A DNA stretch of 64,000 nucleotides from Costus lasius (GCA_027563935.2 CM050450.1:12569957-12633956), one strand, 5' to 3'; numbered from the stretch's first letter, positions 10,749 through 22,233 are shown. A program made the numbers and translations. The notes: generated by a model from the letters alone, not told the origin.

Positions 10749-11945
10749 ATGGAAATTGGCAATCGAATGGTAGTCTTGAATGGAGAAAATTGGCTTATCT
10801 GGAAAGCCAAGATGGAAGACTATTTATATTGCAAGGACTTATTTGATGCAGTTGAGAATGAAACCAAACCAGAAAAAATAGCAGATGATGATTGGATCAA
10901 GTTGAATAGAAAAGCCATCAGTTACATTCGGCAGTGGGTGGAAGATAGTGTTTTTCATCATATTGTGATTGAAAAAGTAGCATATAAGTTATGGAAAAAA
11001 ATAGAAGACTTATATGAGAGAAAGACTGCTGGTAACAAGGCTTTCTTGATTTGGAAACTGGTGAATCTAAAGTATATGGAAGGTGAAAAAATTATTGAGC
11101 ATTTGAATGACATGAAAAGCATCATCAATCAGTTGGCTTCTATGAATATGGTAATTGAAGATGAATTGCAGGCACTTTTGTTATTGAGTTCTCTACCAGA
11201 GAGTTGGGAGACTTTGGTTGTATCTCTCAGTAATGCAGCACCAGATGGTATGTTATCCATGAGCCTAGTAACTTCAAGCTTGTTGAATGAAGAAACTAGA
11301 AGAATGTCTGTGAATGCAAATAGATCTCAGGTATTGATGACTGAAAATCGTGGTAGAAGCACAAATAGATCTCCATATCAGCATGGAAATTCTAGGAACA
11401 GTTCATCTACCAGAAAAGATGTTGAGTGCTTTTATTGCCATAAGAAGGGACATATTAAGAAATATTGTTGGTCATTCAAGAAGGCACAAAGAGGAGAAAG
11501 CAGTGGAATCAGAAGAGAGGATAAAGAGAGCAACACTACAATCACTATGGACAGTGATGTTGGCATTCTAGCAGCTAGTGACACAGAAAATATATTGGCA
11601 GTCAATGGAAAAGACAGTTGGATCATTGACACAGGTACTTCTTTTCATGCTACCCCTAATATTGATTATTTTTCATCATTACATCATTGTGACTTAGGTG
11701 TTGTAAAGATGGGAAATAAGGATACTGCAGTGATCAAAGGAAAATGGGATATCATTATCAAGACTAACCTTGGAAATAGGATGATTCTCAGAGATGTAAG
11801 GTATATTCCTGACTTGAGATTTAGTTTGATGTCACTCGGTGTTTTTGATGATGAGGGTTTAGTTAGCACATTTGGTAATGAAAAGTGGAAGCTAACAAAA
11901 GGGTCACTTATATGTGCTAGAGGAAGCAAGCAACATGCTCTTTAA
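10749..11945 (+). CDS. Copia gag-protease polyprotein (truncated)
   Basis: The open frame starts at the ATG just after the primer site (MEIGNRMVVLNGENWLIWKA); an in-frame ATG in the LTR at 10665 is less likely. In order: gag/UBN2 region (about residues 1-200), zinc knuckle CFYCHKKGHIKKYC, aspartic protease with active motif DTGTSFHATP, and the start of the GAG-pre-integrase domain, ending at a TAA at 11943. A complete Copia polyprotein would continue through integrase, RT and RNase H, all missing. It could still make virus-like-particle protein but would need enzymes from another element. Confidence 0.88.
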   Translation: MEIGNRMVVLNGENWLIWKAKMEDYLYCKDLFDAVENETKPEKIADDDWIKLNRKAISYIRQWVEDSVFHHIVIEKVAYKLWKKIEDLYERKTAGNKAFLIWKLVNLKYMEGEKIIEHLNDMKSIINQLASMNMVIEDELQALLLLSSLPESWETLVVSLSNAAPDGMLSMSLVTSSLLNEETRRMSVNANRSQVLMTENRGRSTNRSPYQHGNSRNSSSTRKDVECFYCHKKGHIKKYCWSFKKAQRGESSGIRREDKESNTTITMDSDVGILAASDTENILAVNGKDSWIIDTGTSFHATPNIDYFSSLHHCDLGVVKMGNKDTAVIKGKWDIIIKTNLGNRMILRDVRYIPDLRFSLMSLGVFDDEGLVSTFGNEKWKLTKGSLICARGSKQHAL

Positions 11946-12378
11946 CATACTGATGTTGAGGTTCTCAGAGGAGAAATTAGTACTGCTTTAGCACTTACTT
12001 CAGAGTTATGTCACAGGAGGATTCAGCCCTTGAGTCAGAAGGGTGTGAAGATTTTATTAAAGAATGTTATTTCTCCTAAAGTACAAAGTGAGCCAGTTTC
12101 TCAGCCAGGGGGAGAGTTCCAGAATGAGCACCAGACAATTGATGCAAGCAGTGCACAGAAAAGACAGATATCTCAGCAATCTCAGATGAAAACTCAGTTG
12201 AGAGAGTCTCTTAGAGGAAAGAAACCTTCAAGGCAATTTGACAATGGTTTTGTCATGAGCAGAGATAAAAGAATGCCAGAGGGCTATCGAGTGAAGAAGG
12301 TTATGACAAAAGAAAAGACTGAGATTTCGAAGAAGATGGGTGGCTTGGCCATCCCTGCATGATGCAGGAGGGGGAGAT
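11946..12378 (+). pseudogene. Copia pre-integrase stub and polypurine tract
   Basis: Just past the TAA the frame resumes with a pre-integrase-like motif (LCHRRIQPLSQKGVKIL), then a 110-residue open frame (12030-12362) of low complexity, rich in Gln, Lys and Ser, ending in MGGLAIPA and a stop. Integrase, RT and RNase H are deleted. A purine tract gcaggagggggaga (12364-12377) abuts the 3' LTR and is the plus-strand priming site. Confidence 0.7.
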
Positions 12379-12855
12379 TGTTAGATATGGGTCCTGCATC
12401 ATGCATGGACCCATGTTTAAATACAAAAGGTCTTAGGGGCTTTTTGTAAAAGGGATATCTAATTAAGTTATGTTACTATTTTGGGTGAATATTAACATGG
12501 AAAAAAGTGAACGAGAGATTAAATTTGCAATTGTGGAATTGGAAATTAGGGAGGCTCTCGATTTTGACAAGAGCAAAACGTGGTTTGGTGGCCAGCTCTT
12601 GATTAAGTTATGTTACTGTTTGATGAAATCTTTGACAGTGAAGAGATCTTGTATTTGTTGGATATATAGTAGAATTTTGGTGGCCGGCTCCGTGGTTTTT
12701 TCTCCTATTTTTAGGAGTTTTTCCACGTTAAATCTTGGTATTCATATTTTCTGGATTGCTATTACTCTGATTTCATTATTTGCATCATATATATATTGTT
12801 GTGATTACACAAGTGGATTTAGGGATTTATTATTGTCGAGGTAAAAATCCCAACA
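12379..12855 (+). mobile_element. 3' LTR of non-autonomous Copia element
   Basis: It begins TGTTAGATATGGGTCCTGC, ends AAATCCCAACA, and is closely similar to the 5' LTR apart from an internal deletion of about 190 bp and a few substitutions. The high similarity argues for a fairly recent insertion compared with the other retroelements here. Confidence 0.9.
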
Positions 12856-13585
12856 ACACGTACGCAGGGAAAGCAGCTTTGTTGGACACAGGGCGGATGC
12901 GAACGCAGGGAACACAGGGCAGACGCAAATGCAGGGAATGCGCTGCGTCATCTTCGTCTCCATCGATGGTAGGCAAGCGGCTTCGTCTTCATCTTCGTCA
13001 ACGGCAGGGACACGGACACAAATGCAAGGAACACAGGAATGTAGGGAAGGCAGCTTCATGGAATGCATCCTCTTTGGCGAACGCGTACGCAGGGAACGCG
13101 TTTTGTTCTCTTCATCTCCATTGACGAGAGGTGAGAGGTGAGTGGCTTCGTCTTCGTCTCTATTGAGGGCAGGGACACAGACGCAAACGCAGGGAACGCA
13201 GCTTCTTTGGCGGATGTGAACGCAGGGAACGGGCTGCGTCGTCTTCGTCTCCGTCGACGAGAGGTGAGCGGCTTTGTCCGATGGTAGGGATGCGGAGACG
13301 AACGCAGGGAACGCAACTTCGTCTTCGTCTCAGTCGAGAGCTATGGCGGATGCGAACACAGGGAACATAGGAAACGTAGCTTCTTTAGCAGACACAAACA
13401 TAGGGAATGCGTTGCGACATTTTTTTTTCCATTTTCCACCCGAATCGGGTGGATCACGAAACGAGGGAAAACATACTCGATTTTCCTTCGTTTTTCCTTG
13501 CAAACTTTTCTGTCTGTCCAAGTAAATAATGGAAAATCAATTTTTCTTTCCTTTCCACCCTATTTACCTTCTAGTAAACACTATG
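12856..13585. mobile_element. GC-rich TIR element carrying tandem coding-like repeats (truncated)
   Basis: The right part of an element whose left fragment is at about 10038-10073, split by the Copia insertion. The body is a degenerate repeat of 'cgcagggaacgcag..cttcgtcttcgtctccgtcgac' units. Open frames run through it on both strands because of the repeat and none has a recognisable domain. The right end (13430-13585) in reverse resembles the left end of the element at 14876, including a ccgattcggg-type palindrome, indicating the same TIR family. Confidence 0.5.
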
Positions 13586-14600
13586 TGAAGCATAATCTAG
13601 GAGAAGAGAAAAGAAAGAACACCAAAGAAAAAAATTTCTTTTGTGGGAGAGCTCGCCTATATTAGTTTATAATCGTCTTTCCAAATTGATATGACAATTA
13701 TGACGTCCAAACATTAACGAAAGGAAGAACACTAAAGCATAAATAAGGAGATTTCATTTGCTTTAAAAGATAGATAAAATTTCTAATCATTTTCACCCTT
13801 CTTCCCCCCTAACTCTAATTTGATGGAGAGTAAACTCTGAAATCAATCATATTTTGATGAAGAGTAGCCTCAAAAATAAATACATACTTTGATATAGAGT
13901 AAACTCCAAAATAAACACATACTTTGATGGAGAGATAACTCCAATTATAAACACCCATTGTGATGGAGAAAACACTGAAATAAATCAAAATCTTCACTAT
14001 AAAATTCATTATGAAATTATACTGACCGAATAAGTCTAAGTAACTGTTATATTTAACTTGAATTTTAAGTTGGGATCCATTAGCATGCAAACCCGCAGAC
14101 CCTTTAAGATATGTTTTATAAGCAGAAACTTATTATTTAGATTTAGGGGTTTTATTACTATGAATTTTGTCAAGGAAGCAATGACTTCATCTTCCCTTTT
14201 CTCTCCGAAAGTTGATTTGATGCAGAAGCGATCTGAAGGTTCAATCTTCCACCTACCTCTTTGAGAACATCATAAAAGAGAGTTCACACACTCTCTTTTG
14301 AGGTATTTTTGTATTTTGGTTGAGCGAATATCATATGTTTATGATATTTTGATAGATTAGATCATTGCATCTTGTACTCTTCAATTGATTAGTGAAATTT
14401 GCTCCATCTTCGCCTATCAATGTACGCTTCTGCTGAGCCACTTAAAAGTTTATATGTGTTGAAGCAAGTGTGACCTCAGATTATTGATTGGAGATTTGGA
14501 TTGAAGCAAGTCTGCAAATCAAAATTTTGATGGCTAATATTAATCAAAACCAATCAAACAACACTTGATATGATCCAAATATTGATCCCCACTAAGTCGA
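13586..14600. repeat. Dispersed repeat, second copy of the 0.6-1.97 kb sequence
   Basis: 13586-13735 matches about 620-760 and 13740-14400 matches 1316-1970, without the nested MITEs that interrupt the first copy. The start of this stretch is where the GC-rich element ends. Open frames are short and unrelated to known domains. 14400-14600 shows nothing recognisable. Confidence 0.65.
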
Positions 14601-14609
14601 GTCTAATCG

Positions 14610-14875
14610 TTTACACATTTCAAACTTTTGGCCCAAAAGCCTGTTCACCTATTTTGAACGTTTAGCCTCCTATAGGCTTGTTCATGTATTTTGAACGTTT
14701 GGCCCAAAATCTAATTTACCCTTTTCGAATGTAGCCCTCTACAAGCTCTTTCACTCATTTTGAACATTTGACCTAAAAGTCTTTTCACCCATTTTAAACA
14801 TGTAGCCCTCTACAGGCACGTTCACTCATTTTGAATATTTGACCCAAAGGCCTGTTCACTCATTTTGAACATTAG
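14610..14875. repeat. Degenerate tandem repeat (about 42-45 bp and doubled units)
   Basis: Alternating units of the type 'ttcactcattttgaacatttg' and 'acccaaaagcctg..' or 'agccctctacaggc..' repeat about six times with drift. No coding potential. Confidence 0.7.
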
Positions 14876-15352
14876 GGTGTGTTTCCTTGGAGGAAAAACA
14901 CTAGGGGACGGATGAAAAACTGGATTTTCCATCGTTTCCTTAGACGGACGGATTTGGAGGGACGAAAGAAGGGATGGCTACAATAGGCTTTTTTTGCTTC
15001 CGCCCGAATTGGGCGGAAAACAAATCCCTCGTTCGCTGTCGCTTCATCTCCCTCGCTAATGTCATCGAGCTCCCCCTCGCCCTCCATCATGCTTCCTCTC
15101 ACCTCACCTTTGTCCTTGAGCTCGTGTCCACCGCCAAAGAGCTCCTCACCCTCCAGCTCGCCATCACCAAGCTCCTTACCCTTTCTGCTGTCACAGCTCG
15201 CCAAAGAGCCCCTTGCCTTGCTACTGTCGCCCTCTAGCTCAAGCTCCTCACCTTGCCGCCGAGCCTTCTAGCTCGCCTCCGTCGAGCTCCTCGCCCTTTC
15301 CGCTGCGCAGCTCACCGAAGAGCTCCTTGCCTTACCACTGTCGCTCTTGTTG
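14876..15352. mobile_element. Truncated GC-rich TIR element
   Basis: It starts gggtgtgtttccttggagg and shows the same subterminal order as the reverse of 13430-13585 (a tggattttccat.. stretch, then a cgcccgaattgggcg palindrome). The body 15020-15340 is a Pro/Leu/Ser-coding, repeat-like tract (agctcctcgcc units). The gypsy LTR cuts it at 15353, so the right end is missing. Confidence 0.45.
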
Positions 15353-16326
15353 TGTGTCCGCAAGTGCACGGATATATCGAAGTAATAAAAAGATATCGAA
15401 CCCACAGAGACCTGTGTGTTAAGTACCAAACAGTCAAGTTCTTACTAGCTAAGTAGACGAAGTATGATGGGTATGAAGCAAAAACGAAATAGCAAAATAA
15501 CTAAATCTGTCGTCCGAAATCGGAGAGAGAAAACTGGGACTAAGGTTTCATCACTTTTTAATTCTCATGACTAGACATAATAAAGATTTTATTAGTTATT
15601 TAAATCATGATAAAGAAAAGTTTACTTAAAAAAAAAATTGTCTCCTCTCAGACGTCCAATTTACACAGAACAGCCTTCACTCTCGTGACTTGCTACTCAG
15701 TGTTAAATAAAAGTAAACCAGACAAAGAAAATTAAAATCACCTTTCGATTCATATTTAACTCTCAAAGTCTACTTCACAAGTAAAATTAAATACTCTCGT
15801 ATCTTAATTTTAGAGGTTTTGCTTAAGGGGTTCTAACAATCAAAATCCCCTCTCAGTCCATATTATCATGTCTGAAACAATGAAATCAAATATCACATGT
15901 AAAATAAGCATCATAAATTAGGGTTCTAGGACTTCGCTATTCTCATAGTCTAGGTTTCTAGATCTAATCTAAGAGTTCCAGGTTTGTAAATCCCCTCTCG
16001 GTCCATATTACAAACCCTAAAATATGCAAATAATAATTTCAAAGTAAATAAATCACAGAGGCAAAATTATCATTCAAAGAATAAACTATTAAGTAAAAAT
16101 CATCTAATCATTACAGAATTAAAAAGGAATGAAACCTTAGTCTAGTTTTCTCTCTCTGATTTCCGACGACAGATTTAGTTATTTCGCTATTTCATTTTTG
16201 CTTCATACCCATCGTACATCGTCTACTTAGCTAGTAAGAACTTGACTATTTGATACTTAACACGTAGGTCTCTATGGGTTCGATATCTTTTTATTACTTC
16301 GACGTATCTGTGCACTTGTGGACACA
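15353..16326 (+). mobile_element. 5' LTR with long terminal palindromes, gypsy (outer element)
   Basis: The LTR runs from TGTGTCCGCAAGTGCACGG to ...GTGCACTTGTGGACACA. The first about 210 bases are inverted at the end with roughly 93% identity, from gaaccttag and ctgtcgtc.. inward positions out to the termini. The middle 550 bp contain the 'ctctcg..' and 'cctctcagtccatatta' words also seen in the solo LTR at 42.75 kb. It is directly followed by a tRNA-Asp primer site, fixing plus orientation. An alternative reading is two opposed LTR pieces fused head-on. Confidence 0.7.
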
Positions 16327-16335
16327 ATAAGTTTT

Positions 16336-16353
16336 TGGCACCGTTGCCGGGGA
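16336..16353 (+). promoter_or_regulatory. Primer binding site (tRNA-Asp)
   Basis: TGGCACCGTTGCCGGGGA differs at one position from the complement of the plant tRNA-Asp(GUC) 3' end (TGGCGCCGTTGCCGGGGA). It is the minus-strand primer site used by Athila and related Ty3/gypsy elements and lies about 10 bp after the LTR end. Confidence 0.88.
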
Positions 16354-16628
16354 CCTTAGTTTTTGTTAATATCAAAGTAATTGATAGTATTGCTAGACTA
16401 AGCTTTGTTTTTAGTTTTGTTTTCTGTTTTGCTAGTTTTGAATTTTCATAAGCTGTGATTTTTGAAATTGGAACATTATTCTGTTTTCTACTATTTTCTG
16501 AAATTCTGAGTTTACATGATTCTTCAAGTTGTTTATACATAGGACTCTTAGATCTTGATAATTTTTATTTCCTGTAAACTTTGAGATCACAAATTTGTGG
16601 TTGTATAGAAAATCTCTAATTTGAAGAT

Positions 16629-17893
16629 ATGTCTCTTAATCACAACTCATGGGCAACTGAAAGAGGTGAGGTATGCATGCCACAAGGTAAGTATGAAGAT
16701 GATTCATGGTGCACTCTTGAAGACAAGTTAGATTATTTAGCTTATAAATTAGACTCTTATATGCACCCTATTATGGCATCTTATTCTTCTATTAGATGTG
16801 ATATTTGTGGATATTTTGATCATTATACTTCTGATTGCCAATTTTTAATTCCTCCAAATCCCAATTCACCATGGTACCAAGATGATCAATATTATTCTAG
16901 ATAGGAAAATCACCAAACATCTTTTTATGAGGATTGCTCAAACAATATTTCAGAACCATACTTTGAGGATATTGAAGAATCTAGATTAGAATTCATGCTT
17001 GAAAAATTCATGTCAAGTCAAAATCAAAAATTTGAGGAACTTAGGAATGAGATTATGCAGCAAAAAAATAATATTAATCAACTTACTTCTCAGGTAGAAT
17101 CTATATATGCTAATAGTGAAATGTTAGAAACCCAGATAGCACAACAAGGTAGTCATCTTGAATTTGATTTTGAAAGTAAGGAAATTGATTTACAAAAGTC
17201 CCCCTCTGATTCTGGTGATAACTATGAAATTAATTCTTTTGATAATAAATTATTTATGGTTAAATCTAATGAACTTGAAAAAGGTTTAAAAATTGTTGAA
17301 TTTGATGAATCTGACTTTGATTTTGATGATTCTAAAATTGATTATTTAGATAAATTATCTGATGAAAGGCATGAGCAAGCTGATTTTGAAAAGTCTCATT
17401 TTGATTTTGATGGTAATTTTGAAATTGAAAAATTATTTGATGAAGAGTATGAGGAATTTGAAAAGGATTTGAAAATTGTGAACATTGATGAATCTCACTC
17501 TGATGTTTTGCCCATATCTACTATTCAACCTTCTAATTCATTAAAAAATTATGCTTTATTGAGGAACCTAATGTGGAACATGAAAATTATCTTGTTGATC
17601 TAATACATGAATCTTTTGATCGAAGTTCTATTCTTATTGCAATTGAAGATATAAATTTGAAGAAAGGACTAATGATTTTACTTTCTGATAATTATAGAAA
17701 GATCATAAAATATTCTGATTTTGATTTTTGCATACTCGAGAAAGCCACATTGATTGCATTTTATGTGAAATTTTGGACGTTTGCTTTTGTGGCTAAACTT
17801 TTAGGACAATGGAAATCGAGAAAATTGTATGCTATTTTACTATGGTACCGATCCACCTGCTTCACCATGATAATTGAGTTTTGGTCGAGCTAG
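16629..17893 (+). pseudogene. Gag-like ORF of non-autonomous gypsy element
   Basis: The reading starts MSLNHNSWATERGEVC at 16629. It has a zinc-knuckle-like CDICGYFDHYTSDC (about residues 57-70), an in-frame TAG at 16902-16904, a helical region with MLEKFMSSQNQKFEELRNEI and an acidic Asp/Glu/Phe-rich tail, then a frameshift near 17580 into a last 106-residue frame. No capsid retrotrans_gag domain, protease or RT is recognised, so the element is non-autonomous. The conserved untranslated word cttcttgggaggcaacccaa follows at 17911-17930, as after the integrase of Athila-type elements. Confidence 0.65.
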
Positions 17894-18875
17894 TGACCTA
17901 AAAATTAGCGCTTCTTGGGAGGCAACCCAAGCACTCTTACTTTAGTTTTTTCTTTTTTCTAACAGTTTATATATATATTTATATGTATACTAATTTTTCT
18001 TTTTCTTTTTTTGTAGGAGAATCTGAAATTTTTATGGCGAAAACAGTGATTTTTAAAAATTACGGCAAGGCTGTAATTTTTATTACGGTGATAATTTTGT
18101 GTTATTTTCGGCCAGAACGTTTCATGGCACTACCGTAATTATTTTTTTTGCCCGTAATTTGTAGATAATTTTTTTTTACAGAAGACATTACAGCAGGGGT
18201 GTAATTTATTTTACACCCATAATTTTATTAAAAAAAACTGCATTCTACTTCTTGCACTTTGACTTATGCTAATCTGATTAGGCTTGTTTTCACTGGGATT
18301 TTAAGAAACTAGAGTAGTAAAATTTTTAATCTTTGGCACAATCAGGAACAACTCATCTTTCACTATTATTCGGATAATTTTATTAAATTTTAAAGTCCAT
18401 GGATCATCTTATAACATATAGCATCTTTTGATAGCTGATAAATTCCTGCAGTCAGTTTTATTTATTAAAATATTTTCGGATCATTCTAGGAAGCATGGCA
18501 ACTCTTGAAGTCTAATTAATTTCTGTGCAGTTTTAATTTAGTAATCTGATTAGCCCTCTTGCTGTTAATACCCTGCACGCCTGACATATACTGATCCTTT
18601 ATTTTTTTATACACCTGAAAAGAACAACTTTTATTCTACAATTTGGTTTTGTCAGTTTTCTTTATAGATTATTAAATCCAACTCCGTGGAATAGCTACAT
18701 TTCGTAAATGAATCAGTAGGCTGCTCTACTTTCCATCGATATCATAGCTCCTTGTCTTCAGATTACCACTAGAAGCAGCCCAGCTACCACCTCTGCTTCC
18801 ACCATCAGATCAGCCACTGCCAACTTGTTTCCAGTTGGCGATCTGTTCTCTCTTCCTGCCACTCACTAGACCTCT
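17894..18875 (+). mobile_element. Non-coding 3' region of the outer gypsy element
   Basis: It starts with the gypsy word gcgcttcttgggaggcaacc and continues AT-rich without a gene. 18300-18720 resembles 60400-60770 (ggaagcatggcaa..tctgattagcc against cggaggcatagcaa..tctgaatagcc), a dispersed fragment of the same family. The junction with the inserted minus-strand element lies near 18870, not precisely resolved. Confidence 0.5.
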
Positions 18876-19381
18876 CTAGCCTCTGAAGAGGAGAGTTCTG
18901 ATCACATCTTCAGCGGTACCTGCCAACAACGATTTCGATCTGACCAGAGGAACAATGCTCTGTTTCCTGCCAACCTTGCTTTGCTTCAGTCGGAGTCTGC
19001 CATAACCAGCTTCTTTCCTCCAAAAGCTACAGCACCAGCCATCATCTTTGTTTCCAATAGTGGATTCTAGCATCTTTAGCCATGGCATCTCTATTCCACT
19101 TCAGATCTGCATCTCCGGTGGTCTCTTTTTCCAGCCACCGATATGCACTGTTATGCCCGAAAAATTCTGGAAAAATTTCCATGCACTCTATCTTCGTCCT
19201 ACATCATAAAGGGACATTAGATCAGCAACAATCCCTTCTAGAAATCCAAAAATTAAATGGAAAAAATTAATAGTGTAAAACAATGTCTAAACCAATGCAT
19301 GAAAACTAAAAAGCAATTAAAAATTTGGGTTGCCTCCCAAGAGCGCTAGTTTAAGGTCGGTAGCTCGACCATAAGAAGTTT
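18876..19381 (-). mobile_element. 3' untranslated region of the nested Athila-like element
   Basis: On the minus strand, downstream of the integrase stop, the element carries cttgggaggcaacccaaat (19323-19341), the same conserved word as at 17911 in the outer element. A short minus frame (18876-19088) has no recognised domain. I find no 3' LTR with the cgcaagtgcacgg signature here, so the left LTR was lost. Confidence 0.5.
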
Positions 19382-20776
19382 TCAGAGTTGCAAATTCATG
19401 GGGTCTGAAAGAGCAAGAACTTCCTCTCTTTCGACCCGCTCATCTTCGAAATAGTGCTTGAGACGGTGCCCGTTAATTGTGAAACTCTCAGTTCGTTCCG
19501 TCCAAATTGTGATGACACCATATGGTTGAACTTTCTGAATTGTAAAAGGATCGGACCATCTCGTGCGGAGTTTTCCTGGAAAAAGCCGAAGTCTTGAATT
19601 AAATAGAAGTATTTTATCCCCTTCACGAAATTCTTTCTTTGCTATGCACTTGTCGTGCCAGAACTTAGTACATGCTTTGTAGCTCTTGGCATTCTCATAG
19701 GCAAAAAGACGCATCTCCTCCAATTCATCGAGTTGTAGCTTTCTCCTTTCACTGGCGTTCTTGGAATCGAAGTTGATTTGCTTGACAGCCCAATACGCCC
19801 TGTGCTCAAGTTCAATAGGTAAGTGGCATGATTTTCCATAGATAAGTTGGAAAGGAGACATACCGAGGGGCGTCTTGAAGGCGGTCCTATACGCCCATAA
19901 AGCATCTGGTAATTTCATTGCTCAATCCTTCCGTGATTGCGATACAGTCTTCTCCAAAATTTGTTTGATTTCTTTATTGGCGACCTCCACCTGACCACTA
20001 GTCTGATGATGGTAGGGCGTGGCGATCTTGTGCTTTACACCGTACTTTTTCAATAATGCTCCAAACCTTTGCTCAATGAAGTGGGAGCCTCCATCGCTGA
20101 TCAGAATGCGTGGAGCTCCAAATCGAGGCAAAATAGTCTGCTTCATAAACTTCATAACTACTCTAGAGTTATTAGTAGCTTCAGCGGATGCCTCAACCCA
20201 CTTCGACATGTAGTCAACGGCAACCAAAATGTACCGTTTCCCACATGAGGAGGGGAAGGGGCTTATGAAGTCTATCCCCCATACATCAAAAATTTTCACT
20301 TCCATGATATTGTTGAGCGGCAGCTCATCTCTTCTCGAGAGGTTTCCAGTCCGTTGGCAACTGTCACAAGTGGAGACAAAGTGTTTAGCATCATGAAATA
20401 TGGAGGGCCAATATAAACCTGATTGTAAAACTTTAAAAGCTGTTTTAGAGGCCCCTGCATGTCCTCCATAGGGTGAAGCACGGCAATGGGTCAACACATC
20501 CTGTATCTCCACCTCTGGCACGCATCGTTTGTATAACCCGTCCGCACATCTCTTGTACAAATATGGTTCGTCCCAATAATAAAACTTCACATCGTGTAGA
20601 AACCTCTTCTTCCTCTGAAAGGTAAGATTAGGAGGAAAAAATGTTAGACACAATGTAATTGATGTAGTCTGCATACCAAGGAACCTGTTGTTCCAACAGA
20701 GCATAGATATGTTCTTCAGGGAATGTGTCATTAATTTCCAACTCTTCATTAACTCCCTTGTCAGTGCCGTGGTCAA
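19382..20776 (-). pseudogene. Athila-like integrase (broken)
   Basis: A minus-strand integrase with the zinc region (HCRASPYGGHAG, then CDSCQR), a core with D (WGIDFISPF), D (SDGGSHF) and E (QVEVANKEIKQI) of the DDE triad, then a C-terminal region with [20 protein letters not shown] and [18 protein letters not shown]. In this lineage integrase joins the cDNA to the host chromosome. A single TGA at 19922-19924 splits it where the family has Trp (KDW), one G-to-A change away. Frames overlapping at 20628-20776 mark the frameshifted join to RNase H. Confidence 0.9.
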
Positions 20777-22233
20777 GCCTGGATATATTGTCAGCCACTA
20801 AATTTTCACTCCCTTTTTTGTCTCTGATCTCTATATCGAATTCTTGCAAGAGGAGGATCCATCGAATGAGCCTTGGCTTTGCATCCTTCTTGTTAATCAA
20901 ATATTTAATGGCTGCATGATCAGTGAAAACAATTACTTTCGAGTTAACTAAATAAGAATAGAATTTATCAAAAGCAAAGACAATTGCTAGCAGCTCTTTC
21001 TCAGTGGTCGCGTAATTCATCTGGGCATCGTCGAGTGTTCGACTGGCATAGTAGATGGCATGAAGCTTCTTATCCTTCCTCTGTCCCAAGACCACCCCGA
21101 CATCTTGGTCACTAGTATCACACATCAACTCAAAAGGTAATGACCAATCTGGGGGTTGAATTATTGGAGCAGAAGTCAATGCCACCTTGATTTTCAAGAA
21201 GGCTTTCTCGCAATCCCTGTCAAAGCAAAACGCAGCATCTTTAGCAAGAAGATTAGTTAAGGGGCAGCTATCTTTAAAAATCCTTAATAAATCATCTATA
21301 GAAGCTAGCGTGTCCAAGAAAACTCCTGATCCCCCTCACTGATGTAGGCGGCTTAAGATGTTTAATGACTTCGATTTTTGCTCTATCTACCTCTATCCCT
21401 CGCTCAGAAACCAGATGTCTGAGGATGATGTCTTCCTTGACCATGAAGTGGCACTTTTCCCAGTTCAAAACTAGGTTTACATCTTCACACCTCTGTAAAA
21501 CCTTAGACAGATTAGACAAGCAATGGTGAAAAGAAGAACCATACACTGAAAAATTGTCCATAAAAATATCCATAAAATCTTCATTAAAATCAGAGAATAT
21601 GGCCATCATCACTCGCTGAAAAGTCGCGGGGGCGTTGTAGAGGCCAAACGACATCCTTCTGTATGTGTATGTGCCATAGGGACAAGTAAATGTCATTTTC
21701 TCCTGGTCATTCGGATGGATAGGGATCTAGAAAAAATCTGAAAAGCCATCCAAAAAACAAAAGTAAGAATTATGAGCCAATCTGTCCAACATCTGATCTA
21801 TAAATGGAAGAGGGAAATGATCTTTTCGCGTAGCCGAGTTCAACTTCCTATAGTCAATGCACATCCTATATCCTGTGATTGTGCGTGACGGTATCAACTC
21901 GTCGGCTTCAGTCTTGATCACTGTGATGCCACCTTTCTTGGGTACAACATGAACCGGACTCACCCAAGAGCTGTCTGAGATTGGATATATTACCCCAGCG
22001 TCCAATAGCTTGAGCACTTCTTTCTTCACCAGATCCTTCAAGTGCGGGTTGAGACGGTGTTGGAACTTCACAGAAGGTTTGTTGTTGTCTTCCAATAAGA
22101 TCCTGTGCATGCAAATAGAGGGATTAATCCCTTTTATATCATCTAATGAATACCCTCTTACCTTCCTATGGAGATGAAGTTCATTTAGTAGTAATTTGGT
22201 TTGCTCCTTATCCAACGCCGCACTGACTATCAC
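20628..22233 (-). pseudogene. Athila-like reverse transcriptase and RNase H (broken)
   Basis: The RT reads from YPISDSSWVSPVHVVPKKGG through MCIDYRKLNSATRKDHFPLP, CFLDGFSDFF, a stop (about 21727), then PYGTYTYRRMSFGLYNAPAT. The catalytic box is FMDNFSVYG where the family has FMDD, so the second Asp is replaced by Asn. A frameshift near 21300 leads to RNase H ([42 protein letters not shown]). The lineage match is to Athila by the PKKGGITV and TRTVTG-like insertion. Enzymatically dead as read. Confidence 0.9.

Noticed and set aside
13056..13316. Minus frame with an Arg run (RRRRRRRRSPF)
   Set aside because: Product of the degenerate gac/gtc repeat unit of the GC-rich element; no family.
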